A DNA stretch of 64,000 nt from Cylindrobasidium torrendii FP15055 ss-10 (taxonomy: Eukaryota > Basidiomycota > Agaricomycetes > Agaricales > Physalacriaceae): NCBI GenBank assembly GCA_000934385.1, contig KN880434.1:248001-312000 (forward strand). Reading direction: 5' to 3'. This document shows, in pieces, positions 34,681 through 46,416 of this stretch; within the stretch, counting starts at the first letter, position 1; every line of letters starts with the position of its first letter. Below the pieces are notes generated by a model. It saw only the letters and a program-made list of their open reading frames with translations. It did no database searches and was not told the origin of the DNA. The position numbers were made by a program, and so were the translations under genes.

Positions 34681-37002
34681 CATCATGTATCGTATAGTCT
34701 AAGTGAAATTGTAACAGTGAGAAATTTCAAAAGAGTAAAACGTGATCCAGTTTTTAAGAAACCTATCGTTTGCTTGTAAAGTGTGTCCTCAACCTAGTGA
34801 GCCATTCGAGGTGCGAAGGTTGTGTTGGCGACTGGCAGCACTGCAATGTGCAGCCGCGACATTGTTCCAATCCCAAAAAAGAGGCCAGGCCAAATACCGA
34901 TCAACCAGTTGTCGCAGAGGGCTTGCATCGCAATGGAGCCAACACGCACAATGTTGCTGGGCACCACAAGAAGCGCGATAATCCACTTCTTACTCAACTT
35001 GACCCTCGGGGAAGACCACATCACATTAACTTTGCGTCTGGGTCTGAGATGACGTTCGGAGAAGATAACTCGAAGCAGCTTACCAAAAGTCAATCCTACT
35101 AGCCCAATCTGAAGGGAGAGTCAGATGGGTGGTGGGGGGACCCTTCCTTGTCGCTTCAAGCCTGCTGGAAAGTGAGGCTGTCACTGACTGGTCAGTCACT
35201 TTCAGTATACAATCGATAGCGGAGCCACGGATATACCGGCATGCAAGCGAGCGTGACGTTGAGTGTGAACGCGAGCCAACAAATGGAGGCTCAGATGTTC
35301 AGGTTCGAGGTGCTGCACAATTACCGGAGGACGAGGATTACGCTGTGTCCCTTCAATCCAAGCGTATGAATTGAGTGACGAGCGAGGGTTTGTATTGATC
35401 CATTTCATAGCTCGGAGATGGGGGCAGCATGTGCTTCAATAGACGCAGGTCTTAGGGCAGAATTGAAGTGCGAAAAAATCTCTGCGGCGTGTAGAAGGCA
35501 AACCAATCGTCCATATAGTTATCTCGTAATCGGGGGTGCATTTCTGGCGGCGATTTGCGTGCGTTGGGATACAACGAGGCTCCTCGAAGGCCTACATACG
35601 TGCTCGACAGTAGGGTATATCCGCGCAACGATGCGGTTCGGACCATTCGGGACCTGGGGTGCTACGCTAGAGCGGCTGCAGAACGGTGCGGGGATATTCC
35701 CGGTAGAGTATGCTGATGAGCGCAGATACGGCTCACTTTTGAGCAATTTGCGCCTCGTCTGTGCTTGAAGAGTAGAGATCATGGAACGTTCGGCAAAATC
35801 CGAGGCTGATGCCCGATCAGTTGAACAATCTTGGCCACGTGCACGCCACTGGCAACTTCGTGCTCGCTTGCTCGAGCAGATCTAGGTCGCAGAGACGAGC
35901 ACAATATGAAAATACATTGTCAATGAAGATCTACTCCCAGTCACGCCATAAACAGGATGACCTCACCACAGCAGCATCCCTTAAACGTGGTTCGTTGCAT
36001 GGCGAACCAGTCGAGTGAGATAGAGCGGAAGTCACTGACACCTTGTTCAATTTTCAAAAAGGAATAGATAGACAGAATCATTCTATCCGGCGCAGGTAGA
36101 CACGGATGGCTGCAGATGATATCAATGATCCACTGGAAAACTGGGTTCCATTCATTGAAGGAATGTAGTCAAGCGAGGGTAGATTTTTACAGCAGCTACG
36201 GACTAGCAGCAGACAATCAGACCGGTACCATACTACGCCCACCCAATGTCACTGCGCCTTGGTACGACGTATAAGAACATCATGTGAAACTGACTGCCAA
36301 TGATGAGTGTATCTGAAAATACGTTAAGCTATGAAACATACGAAGGAAAAAAAAATAGAGCTGACTTACTTCAGAGGACGCAGATATACATCGAAACAAG
36401 AAACGCGATGACATGGAGAGTGCGCGAAGGGTGGGAGCGCGCGTGAAGGTCAGGCTAGACACTGCTGTATTACGGAGCATTATGAGTATCAAGTAGAGAT
36501 AGGGATGGGGATGAGACTGACGTCCATGAGACGCAATGTAGCAGGAGGGCAAATGCCTGTTCGTCGAATAAGCGAGCGCGAGTCTTTTATAGGCGCCTGG
36601 CTTAATCAGCAATCGATAAGATCAGGCCGCGTTTGTTAGGTTCGCCGGCCGCGGAGCACTCGGAGCCAAAATGGATTGACTTCCAACTGGAATGGAATGG
36701 AAACTCTTCACACCAGATTCGAAGAATGCGATGTGGATGCCATCGGCAGGCAAACGACCGCACCGTCCGACGCTTGGACCCAAAGGCGCGCAGCTACGTC
36801 ATTCGTCGGGCCGGTGACTCCACTCACTGATCGTTCGCATCAGTCCGCCTTATATTCTCACTCCCATCGTACATCCCCGTCTTGCAGGTCGTGTGAGGCA
36901 GTGTAGCTAGTGGATAGTAGGAAGTGGGTGCAGGTGCGTGTTCAGATTTTTTTGCCGCTTTCTACGTTGCTCATCCGCTCTGAAAGTGCAGTTAAAGTCA
37001 GT
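34681..37002. other. Gene-poor region with weak membrane-protein and small-gene signals
   Basis: 2.3 kb with nothing I can name. A minus-strand frame at 35093-34794 encodes a hydrophobic stretch (KKWIIALLVVPSNIVRVGSI, then WLIGIWPGLFFGIGTM), and another minus segment near 35250 gives a second hydrophobic helix, so a multi-exon membrane protein may lie between about 34750 and 35400. A plus frame at 35418-35768 has one hydrophobic stretch and no family. See the separate entry for a possible small gene near 36.5 kb. Confidence 0.3.
36296..36478 (-). CDS. Possible very small gene with a mitochondrial-presequence-like product
   Basis: On the minus strand a CTATAAAAGAC element lies at about 36583-36594. 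Roughly 110 bp downstream, after CT-rich sequence, an ATG at about 36478 opens MLRNTAVSSLTFTRAPTLRA and continues with Ser, Arg and hydrophobic residues typical of a mitochondrial presequence. A GTAAGT donor is followed by an intron and a short second exon, giving about 47 residues. Without further exons it would be almost only a targeting peptide, so it is uncertain whether this is a real gene. Confidence 0.2.
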
Positions 37003-37782
37003 ATGGCGTTCCAGTTTTCCAGGAAGGGCTGCTTCAAGTGCGGCAATCGTGCGTGTATATGCCAATGCGATCCTTTCTATTGTTCATATTCTGGACTCAG
37101 TCGGCCACATCGCCGAGAACTGCTCATCGGGTGAGCGGTTGTGCTACAACTGCCGCCAGCCGGGCCATGAATCGTCTGCGTGCCCTTCGCCTCGCACAGT
37201 TTCTGCTAAGCAGTGCTACTCGTGCGGTGGTGTTGGACACATTCAAGGTGCGTGGTAAAAGCTACTTCATTTCCTCAATTGTGTAACATACTCGCCTAGC
37301 CGAGTGCCCCAGCCTCAGGATCCAGCAAGGTGCCGCGAACCAGAAGTGTTATGTGAGTTGTTGCCGAGTCGATTTCAGCGCGACCGCTTATCCGTATGTA
37401 GAACTGTGGTCGCTTTGGCCACATTGCGCGCACCTGTCCAAGCACCGCCGGAGGTTTCGCTTCGCGCGCGCCCCCTCCCGGCAGGAGCCTGAATACGTCG
37501 ACACTCCCTCCCGTGAAGTGCTACCGCTGCGGCGGCCCTAACCATATGGCCAAGTACGCTCACTCGTTCTGTGGTTGCATATCGCTTACCTTCCAACCAG
37601 GGATTGTCTCGCTGCTCCCGGAGTGAATGAAGGCGCTGCTCAGAATAACAAAGGAAAGACCTGCTACAAATGCAACCAGGAAGGTCATGTAAGTTGTCGT
37701 CCTTTTTGCAAGCCACTGTTTTCTCAAACGACCTCAGATCGCTCGCGAGTGCCCCGAAGCCGCCGAGGCCTATGTAGCTTGA
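37003..37782 (+). CDS. GIS2: CCHC zinc-knuckle protein, Gis2/CNBP-like
   Basis: Single-stranded nucleic-acid-binding protein of the Gis2/CNBP type, in yeast linked to translation and stress granules. After removing five introns of about 50 nt the product has six CCHC knuckles: CFKCGNLGHIAENC, CYNCRQPGHESSAC, CYSCGGVGHIQAEC, CYNCGRFGHIARTC, CYRCGGPNHMAKDC and CYKCNQEGHIAREC. All four ligands are kept in each. A Gly/Arg/Pro-containing spacer separates knuckles 4 and 5, and the protein ends EAAEAYVA at about 180 residues. Four introns cut inside or just beside a knuckle. Yeast Gis2 has seven knuckles, so this one is slightly shorter. Confidence 0.93.
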
Positions 37783-37946
37783 TTGTGTACATACAGTTGT
37801 ACTCGCACAGAAATTGCGTTCGTTACATATCTATGCGTTTGTTGCTTCAGTGTATCTACGCATATATCCCCTCTGCTCAACCAAAATTTGTGTTCCAAGC
37901 GTACAGTAAATCATTGCACAAGGCCGGTCCTTTTGCCGATCGGACG

Positions 37947-38653
37947 ATGACTTTGCTCCGAACCAACGCGGTCGCGTCGCTGGCCTGCTTCAAACGGACG
38001 CGTCCCCAGAGACGATGTTTATTCTCTCTGCCAGATCTGTCTTCGCTGTCGCCGTTTGGAAACGACTCTAAAACATACCAGGAGCGCAAAGTTCTCCCGT
38101 ACGCCCCCTCCACAAGTATCTCCGTCAACACAATGAGCAAACGCGCTTTAGATATCGGCAACAGGACCTCTATGCCGTGGTTTCCGACATAGCTGCATAT
38201 CCTAGATTCATTCCATATTGCACATCCTCTCGCATCCTAGCTCAGACACAACGCGCGGATGGCGCGGTTCTCATGGACGCCGAACTCACGGTCGGCTTCA
38301 TGGCGTTTACGGAGAGCTATGTGAGCAAAGTGACTTGTGTCCCGCATAAATCCGTGGAGGTGCGTCTCCAATATCATTCCGCGCCAAAACATGATGCTTA
38401 AAGGCTACTACAGGCCGTCGCGTCTTCGGAGACTCCTCTGTTCAAATCACTGTCCACCCTATGGAGATTCCAGCCCGCAACACCGACAGACCCCAACAAG
38501 ACGCTTGTCACGCTCGATTTGGCGTATGCATTCACAAATCCCTTACACGCCGCCGTGTCCTCCTCCTTCTTTGGCAAGGTCTCTGGCATGATGGTGCAAG
38601 CGTTCGAGGACAGATGCGCAGAAGTGTACGGCCGGGGCGGGCGACCAAGATAA
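37947..38653 (+). CDS. COQ10: Coenzyme Q-binding protein Coq10, START-like domain
   Basis: Mitochondrial lipid-binding protein of the START/polyketide-cyclase fold that delivers coenzyme Q for respiration and synthesis. A presequence (MTLLRTNAVASLACFKRTRP...) is followed by YQERKVLPYRQQDLYAVVSD, obtained by using the donor at GTACGC and the acceptor CTTTAG. Then come IAAYPRFIPYCTSSRILAQT, VLMDAELTVGFMAFTESYVS and, after a second intron, SLSTLWRFQPATPTDPNKTL, LDLAYAFTNPLHAAVSSSFF and a VSGMMVQAFEDRCAEVYG helix. The LPYxxxxLYxVVxDxxxYxxFIPYC and PLxxxVSxxFFxxVxxxMVxAFExR signatures are complete. Convergent with the chitin synthase. Confidence 0.95.
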
Positions 38654-38904
38654 CTTACTCTACATTCATTGTCTGCATTGCTTCTATGCAAGTTGTGGTA
38701 TCATGATTGCGAGTACTTCCAATACTAGTTAAGTATGAACAAGGCGCCTGTCCTCGACCAGCACTACTATGGTGGCATCGCCGCAACGTAATAAAGTAAG
38801 TTGGTCGTCAAAAGCAAGCCCAACGGTAATTCCAAGCGCAAGAGTGCAATATCGTATCCAAGTCCATCGTCTTCCGGGTACGTAACAAAAAGGTTGTCCA
38901 TCCA

Positions 38905-41900
38905 CTAGTTCCTACGGCAACACCTGAACAAGTTGCGCTTGAAGAAGTAGTAGAGACACTGTGACATCGTGAGCCACAGACTCGGGATAGAAAGAAGGAC
39001 AACGCACTCCGATGAATCGAACTGCAGCCAAACCGGCCGTCGAGTAAAGGATGACAGAGAAGTAGGTGTTCTGTTTGTCTCGCAACGCATCTTCATCCTT
39101 CTCCAGGTCACCAGTCGACAGACCATTGAGATTTTGGATTGCAATGGCCAATCCAGCATTGGACAACATCCAGCATGCGACAAGACGTGTACGGAAAGTC
39201 TTGTTCTGATCATCCAACGTCGGCGCCTCGATTGCCTCGTCAACCTTGACCTTAGTCAAGGCGCGAGTGACCGTCTCCTTAAAGGCAGCGTCCACCTGGT
39301 CTTGTGTCTTGGTGGTTTCCTCGACGGACGGTGAATCGGCGCTGTCCTTGCTCTTCTTCGACGAAACAGACGGCAGAGCTTCCTCTTTATCGCTGCCCTT
39401 GGTACCCCAGGACACATCGTGAAGGTTACAGAAGGCATACACGTTCAGCACGTTTGTGAAACTTGGCGCAATGAGCAGGTACTGCAAAAAGCTGGAGAAC
39501 ATATGCCAAGGGTCGCGCTAAAAAATGTTAGCAATCATACATGCAAAAACCAGTGAACTCACGTAGAGGAACGACGCGATGAAGTAGATACCGAATGTTG
39601 AGAACATCGCCGCGATGAGAGCGCCAATGGGCGGCGTGAAGAAGGAAAGGATGACCTCCGACTGGGATTTGTCCTTCAACTCAGCTCCAATATTCTGGAT
39701 GCATTGTGAATTGGATGTCAAAGCTCGGGACGCGAGTGCAACATACCGCGAATGCCTTGCCCGTGAGCCAGAAAGAGCAGACGAGCAAGTACGTTGATAG
39801 CACCGCATAGACCCTAAACGACGGATTAAATGGGAATATGCGGATGGAGTGGGACAATTACCATAATGTCGTTGTGTAAAGGCCACGCTCGCCCTTCGGA
39901 CGGTTGCCCAGGGCCAGGATAAACTGCAGTGCAAGGAAGATGAGATAGATCCATTTCAACGCCAGATTGACCCAATGCGTCTATGAAAGATGAGCGATAT
40001 GTTGTTTCCCCGAAGTGGCGAACTGACGATGAGCTCTGTTCCAAAGATGACAATGTTCTGGCTTGGTAGGAGATCGATGATAATACTGAATGTGAGCCAC
40101 ATGTTGGCAACGGCAAACCACGAGAAGACCAGTGAGAAGACGTTGTAGAGTGCTTGGATGTGGAGGAAGAACATGCGGATAATTCCATGGCCAGAGCGGT
40201 AGAACGAGAAGAAGTTGACCAGCGCATAAACCGTCGCTGCGAAAGAGCCGTTGAGCCAGCGGCGGCGCTGGCCAATAAGCTCGACGACAGCCTCAGGGAC
40301 ATCGGTCTCAGCCTTACTGGGCTTGACATAGGTTAGAGTCCAACGGTCACCTTTCTTTGCAACCAGTTCGAAACAAAGGATACGATCCTCTGCCAAGAAC
40401 ATGTTCTTGGTGAAGATGTTCATGCCGTAGATACCCTTCGCACCCAGCCGATCGGCCAATGAGTGGTCACCATGGAAGTACTGCTCGAGAGGGCGGCCGA
40501 GAATGGCGCGATACCGATATGCAGAGAAAGCACCGGGCAGCACGGACACGTAGCCGAAGCTACTCTCCAAAGGTTTGTCTGCGAACAGTTCAGTAAGAGA
40601 AAGACAGGAGAGCCATGTCTAAACGCACCAAGAATGTTTGACATCTTGTACTCGAAGTTTTGTGCGGCGACCAGAGGGTTCAAAAGTTTCTTGCCACCCT
40701 TAATCATGGCGTGAATTTCGCCACAACATCCGCCAAGGTGAGGATTGTTGTAGAATGCTTCCCAGAGGTAATAAATGGACTTGTGGCCAGGTTTGGTACC
40801 AGCATCGATGAGAACGCAGCTCTCAGGTTGGAGAATGCGACCGATAGCATTGAAGAGCCAGCGGTGAGAGTTGATCTTCTTCTGATTTTTGGCCTTGAGG
40901 ACGAAAATGAACTGGACTGGAACCAGGTTGTTGGGGTCGTTGGCTTGTGGAAGTACCAGTTGTGGCGTTGTGTCAACTGACAATTGGGTAGTGTACTAGC
41001 GAAGGATTAGAATGTATTTGTAGCGAGACAGGGTCGATCCTACCTCGAAGATATGAGCAACGGTGTCCTTGTCATCGATTTGCTTCTTCATGACACCATC
41101 CTGGTACACACCAATAGTGGCAAGAATGTCAAGTACACTCTTGTCCATGGGCTCGAGGCCATCGACAATGAGCGCGACTGTGATCTTGTGCCAGGCTGGG
41201 TTTCCCTCTTCTGCATGACTACGCCAGTACTTGGACTGTTTGGTTTTGCAGATATCACGAATGTTGAGCATGACGCCATGGAGGGTGCGGGCGTACAAGG
41301 TTTTGTCCTCGTTGTACGATGTGACTGCGATCAGAAGTTCGGTTTGGCGGTTGTAGATCTTGGTGCGCAGCGAATAACCATTGGCTTCGGTGAACTCGTC
41401 GGGATCGCAGGTGGCTGCGGTGTACCGCATGTGCCTGTAATAGCGCAGACATGAGGAAACTGATAGGAGGATTGGGAATGTACGCACGAAAATTCGTTTG
41501 TCTGGCTATTGGTGTAACGCGCCTCCATCGCAGAGTGAATGGGCGTCGGGACGGGATAATCCGCAATGAAGTTTCCATCGACGAGCTTGACCTTGCGAGT
41601 GACACCACGTTTGATGGTCTGGCGGCGGCGCCACGCGCCATCTGTGCTGTTGCTGGAGGTCGTCGCAACAGACAGTGGACGCGAGGCATACGGATCGCCA
41701 AAGGCACTGGGGTCGACACTGCACCATCATTAGCACGCAGGTGGCGTGTATCGTTGGATAACGCACTTTGGGGGATAGAACCCGCCGGTGAAGGTCTGTC
41801 CAGTGTTCAATGGGACCTCCTCATCGTCGTAGCCCGTCCTCGCACCGCCAAACTCGTGAGGGAGCGACGTTGCACTCTCGAACGGTTGCGGCATAGGACT

Positions 41901-42047
41901 GCTGAGCTGCGAGGGGCGTGTCTGTTCGGCGAATTGCGTCTGTCGCGGCCTGTCGGCGAATGGATCGCCATAGTCGGTGCCGACAGTGACGGAGCTAGCC
42001 TGTGCAGCGTCGTTCAAATAAGGTGATTGGCCGGAGGAATGCGCCAT
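38905..42047 (-). CDS. Chitin synthase, division 1 (class I-III)
   Basis: Processive UDP-GlcNAc transferase of the plasma membrane. The cytosolic N terminus ([20 protein letters not shown]...) is disordered, followed by an N-domain with [20 protein letters not shown]. The catalytic region has [86 protein letters not shown], an AEDRIL motif and [12 protein letters not shown], and the C-terminal helices carry SWGTKG. Motifs EDR, QRRRW and SWGTKG are intact. It has about eight introns and ends [12 protein letters not shown]. Class I-III membership is clear from SWGTKG and the absence of a myosin or cytochrome-b5 domain; the exact class needs a tree. Divergent from a GST-like gene 1.1 kb away. 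Confidence 0.95.
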
Positions 42048-43153
42048 CTCGTGGAGGCTAGAGAGCGCAGGGAAGAAATGGCCCTGGCGATGGTATCAGC
42101 GCCGGTGTAGGAGAGAGCGCGCGAGGTGTAGGAACGACGAGTGTTTGTGAGGGTTGGATTAAGAGACGTTGCCGTTGTGTACTGGATCAGCACTGCATCG
42201 TTCGATCAACACAACAAGGTGGCGTCCCGCCAGAAACCTTTCATCGCTTTATCTCTGACGTGTTTGAACCAAAAGCTGCATTTCCGTCTGTTTCTCGGTG
42301 GTAGCGGATCGATGTATACATACGCCGGCGCCCTGTTTTTCATTGCCGTAGGTACTCGTAGGCACCATCTTTACAATAATCTCAAACTTCAATATTATCC
42401 TGTCCCACCGCCCCTTTGTTCCCTCTCTCGTGCGAGCCAACGGCGGCTGTCGAATCCGTCATTCTGTGTTCAAAGATTCCAAGGTCACCACCCTTGGAGT
42501 TCACCGATCTCGCCGCCTTGGAACATTACTTGGAACGAGTGAGTCCTTTCTTTTTGCTTTTTGTTACCCTTGTCACTGTGATTTAGGGGCGCAACTTGCT
42601 CTCAGCCAGAGGGCGGGATACGGTAGCTCCTGTCGACATTGTCAACGACCGAGTCATGTTCTCGCAGTGCGACTATCGACGAGAGCAACTTTGGCGTCGT
42701 GGATTTCGAGGCGCGGCTCCTGCCCGAGACGCTCAACCTTTGCACGCTGTCCTCAGATAAAAGCATTTGCCCCCAGCTCACCGCTACCTCGGGCTTGTCG
42801 AGCACAGCCAATTTAAAATCCCTAGTTGCCTCTGGATGGTTAGTAATGAGCCCAAAACTTGGGGAGTTGCAGTGGTTTCTGTAATGGTTGACTGACTGGT
42901 TTCTCATAATAGGCTTGGGAAATGACGGTAGGCCCAAGGTACCTACAAACGCTGGACAAAGAAAGTTAGATTATGTGTCTATACTCTCTTTCCACCTCAA
43001 AAGAGTCCAGAATGTGTATATGTAATGGTTACAGTTCTCTCCTCCTTCCCTGATCGCTCTCTGGCCCGACTTCCGGTGAACCAAGTTGCGCTAACCCGGC
43101 CCCTCGCTTACTGAGAAAGCCGGGGACGCACACTGCCAACTTTGCCTCTTACA
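42048..43153. other. Divergent intergenic region with a possible small plus-strand gene
   Basis: 1.1 kb between the chitin synthase and the GST-like gene. At about 42491-42760 a plus-strand frame reads PPLEFTDLAALEHYLER, then after a possible 46-nt intron RGRNLLSARGRDTVAPVDIV before reaching further codons. No start codon can be tied to it, and a competing frame overlaps, so it is not called as a gene. The remainder should hold two promoters. Confidence 0.3.
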
Positions 43154-44524
43154 ATGACCTCCCAGCCTCCAGTGATCATATACCGGTGAGCAAAGCTCAG
43201 TTCGATTTCAAACTACAATGAGACGAATACGGCAAACAGCTACAACGCGTCCCCTTTCTCAATCAAAATAGACAACGTTCTATTGCTGAAAGGCATCGAC
43301 GCTCAGCGAGTAAATGTATGTTTTTCAGAATAATGTACCCCTTCATTCAGAGACCGATGTGCCTGCACAGGTTCAATCATACCTCCCTCGTCCGGAGATT
43401 ACCAACCTCCTCGGTGTCGGCTACCGTCGCATTCCCATTGTAGCCATTGGAGGTGATGTTTACTGCGACACCAGGCAGGTCAGCGGTCACATGTCCGTCA
43501 AAATGACTAACGTCTACTGCAGCCTCATAGCCTCGGCGCTCGAGAGGCGTTTCCCACCTGCCAAAGGATATGGGACCATCTTCCCAAAACGAGTCGACGG
43601 AGGCTCGGCTGATGCAGTGTTGGTTCAGAACTACGCGCAGTTCTACGCTGACAATATTATTTTCCCTCTCGCGCCTGCATTCTTGCCATGGGAAAAGTTT
43701 CCTGATGAATTCCTCAAAGACCGCGAGTCTGTTAGTCCATCTTACCTCCCGGCAAAAGTGCTGCTTGATTTACGATATTTCAGTTTGCCGGTGCGCCCAT
43801 GAACAGGAATTACCTGGTGGCTCTCCGTCCAAAGAACTACAGCATTTTGGTTTCACACATCGTACGAGCGTTCTCTGAGCAATCTGTGCAAATCAGTTGA
43901 CTTTGTCTAGGACAAGACTGAGGAACTTCTAGCCGATGGTCGTGACTGGCTATTCAACACGGTAACGCCTAGCTTGGCGGACGTCGCTCTTCATTTTCCC
44001 ATTGCATGGGCAATGCAATTCCCTTCTGCGAAGGATCTTATCAATTCAGACTCATTCCCCCGCACGTTCAAGGTAAGTGTGGACATTATGCCCCCATTTA
44101 ATGTGTACTTGACTTGCGTCAAAAGTGGATGCAACGCCTCAACAATGCGTTTGATGACCTCAGGAAGACCGTCAAGACGCCCAAGATCTCTGGAGAGGAT
44201 GCCGCCAAAACCATCGCGTCGTCCTCCCGCGAGGACGAGGCTGTGGTGGGGTTCGATACCACGGAAGCCAATAGACTTGGTCTGAAGCGCGGTGACATTG
44301 TTGACATTGCCCCTCAGGACACAGGTATGACCTGGATAATGAGTCGTCAAACGTATAACTCAAGTTCAACAGGACGCAAGAATTTTACAACAGGCCCTTT
44401 GATCTGCTTGAACCGCGAGGAGTATGTTATCGAAACGAAGGGGACATCGGGGGACACCTTCAGGATTCATCTTCCTCGAGTTGGATACTCCATCAGGAAG
44501 GCTAAAGGTCAAAGCAAGCTGTAG
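43154..44524 (+). CDS. Glutathione S-transferase N-terminal-domain protein, fungal type
   Basis: MTSQPPVIIYR|YNASPFSIKI opens a thioredoxin-like GST N domain. It continues with DNVLLLKGIDAQRV, YLPRPEITNLLGVGYRRIPI, GGDVYCDTSLIASALERRFP (the cis-Pro is in RRIPI) and a helical C-domain with PLAPAFLPWEKFPDEFLKDR, DWLFNTVTPSLADVALHFPI and KWMQRLNNAFDDLRKTVKTP, and ends in a further domain (FTTGPLICLNREEYVIETKG). Ser occurs in the N-domain place where GSTs have Tyr/Ser/Cys (SPFS). A probable GC-AG intron (43475-43522) must be removed to obtain YCDTSLIAS. Substrate unknown. About 400 residues, larger than a simple GST. Confidence 0.85.
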
Positions 44525-44623
44525 CCTGCAAGCAACCGGGACGTGATGTTACCATTAGCCTGTCTAGTCTCTACATGTACATCTACAACAACGAAAGCAC
44601 AGTCGTATCTTGGGTCCTTTTGC

Positions 44624-46277
44624 TCAGAACGGCAGCCCGAAAATCTTCTTCACTGCTCGTACAGTTTCTTCATCGCCAGTGTTCTTCGTAAGATCATCGC
44701 TTATCTTGACGCATTCTATGCCGTTCACATATCGCAACTTGATGACCATGTTTAATGCCTTGCTCTTCTCATCAGTTGAAGTTGCTTTCGTGAAGTCGTT
44801 GGTGAAATTTGTGCCGATACCGAAGGAGCCTAGGACTGTTCAGCTATTTCGATAAGAAAGGGCATAGTAGACTTACATGCAAAGCCTGCATCTAAGGCAG
44901 ACTTCTGCAACTCTAGCGCCTTGTCGATGTTCAACGAGTCTGAGAAGGTGATGAATTTCTGGCGATGGTCGATCCCCATATCTTGGTAAGCTTTTCGTGC
45001 CTGCTTGATGAACTCGAAGGGGTCCCCAGAGTCCTGTCGTAGGCCTGGCCAGCGCCGCGCGCGCTCGACATCTTTACCCAAGGACTCGTGAACCGTCAGG
45101 CTCACTCGATAGTTAGCACAACGCTTCACTCACTTCGAAAAACGCTTTCGTAGAAAAGGTGTCGGTTAACGCAATCAGCGTGCTTTTGCCAGCATAGATC
45201 TTTTCCCAATAATCTAGAGCCAGGTTGTTGGAGTTCTCGTAACCCTTGAGGGCAGCAACCTGCAACACAAATCAATTTACTGGGCTAGCCAGTAGGACAA
45301 GGACTCACTCCCATAAACCATTCGCTACAGACAACAAGGTTAGTAAAATTTGCAATTGGAAGTCAAGGGCGCGCGTACTGGGCGACTGTCCCCATCGGTG
45401 CAAGATTGTACTTCTGTGCATAATGAACCTACGAATGATTCTGTTATCAAAGGCAGTGGCCATGAAGTAGGCACATGCGAACATTGCTAGTCCCTAGGAG
45501 CTTGCCCTTCCCTGGTACTTCCTTGGATGCAGCTATGAGAGCCTGGATAACGATTTCTTGCGTGCGGCCTGTTCGGCGCCTTCTAGTACCGAACTCCATG
45601 AAGGAGCAGCCGTTATGAAGCAGCCGCTTCGCCTTGTCGTACGCAAGCTCTAAATGCGCGGTCAGCTGAGACGGGTAAAGACATGGGGAATTTTCCGCTT
45701 GCCCGACTGCTTATCGTAGTTCCAGTCCACATCTATGTGGGTGAAGTACAGCTCGCTGACGATAGCAAGTATTGGTATCTCCCAGAGAATACATTCAACC
45801 CAGGGGCCGGTCATATCGATGTCGATACTGCCGAGGGCAGGATTTTCCTCAGAAGGGATGAATGTAACAACAACCTGCTCAGGTTTGAAGCGATACTGAG
45901 AGAGAAATGCAAGGTATTCGTGACTGAAAAATTTACAGTTGCTCTCGAGCCATTTAAGCTCTTCTGGTTGGAGAGACAGGTCGTGGAAGTCTGTTCAGCG
46001 ATGTCAGTGAATTTCGAGCTGGTGTATGCATGCAGAATGTGTGCCCACGAGCAATGCTCTGTCGGAGTAAGTCTACAAAGTGTTCGTTGAACCGAATGTC
46101 CTTGTCACGCATTGTGAACTTGTAAGTTGCAGCTACGTCAGGGAACGTCTGAAGGACGGCTTGCTGCATCGTCAACTGCAGCACTGTGAGTCCTGAAAAT
46201 TCCCTCTTGGCACAGATGGACATTACCTTGTAAAGATCCGTGTCCAAAATCGAGGCGGGAATACATGGACTCGGCAT
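44624..46277 (-). CDS. NPT1: Nicotinate phosphoribosyltransferase
   Basis: Converts nicotinate and PRPP to nicotinate mononucleotide, the NAD salvage step of the Preiss-Handler pathway. Segments in order: [154 protein letters not shown] (the QDSGDP loop binds PRPP/ribose) and [10 protein letters not shown]. The C terminus is [20 protein letters not shown]...FGLPF. Catalytic His in the AHEW motif is present. Several introns. Divergent from RRP41 with 139 bp between starts. Confidence 0.95.
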
Positions 46278-46416
46278 TATGAGCTGGTGGTGGTTAAGAG
46301 GTGAACGTTGAAATGTCACACTTACGCGACGGCGGACGCGATTAGAGCACCGAGTCACGTTCCTTCGATCTTCTTGTTCCGCTTCCATTTCCGCATTCGC
46401 CACAAAAATCACCGTA
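46278..46416. promoter_or_regulatory. 139-bp bidirectional promoter of NPT1 and RRP41
   Basis: Only 139 bp separate the two start codons, so the promoters must overlap. No clear TATA or CCAAT motif was recognised. Confidence 0.4.
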
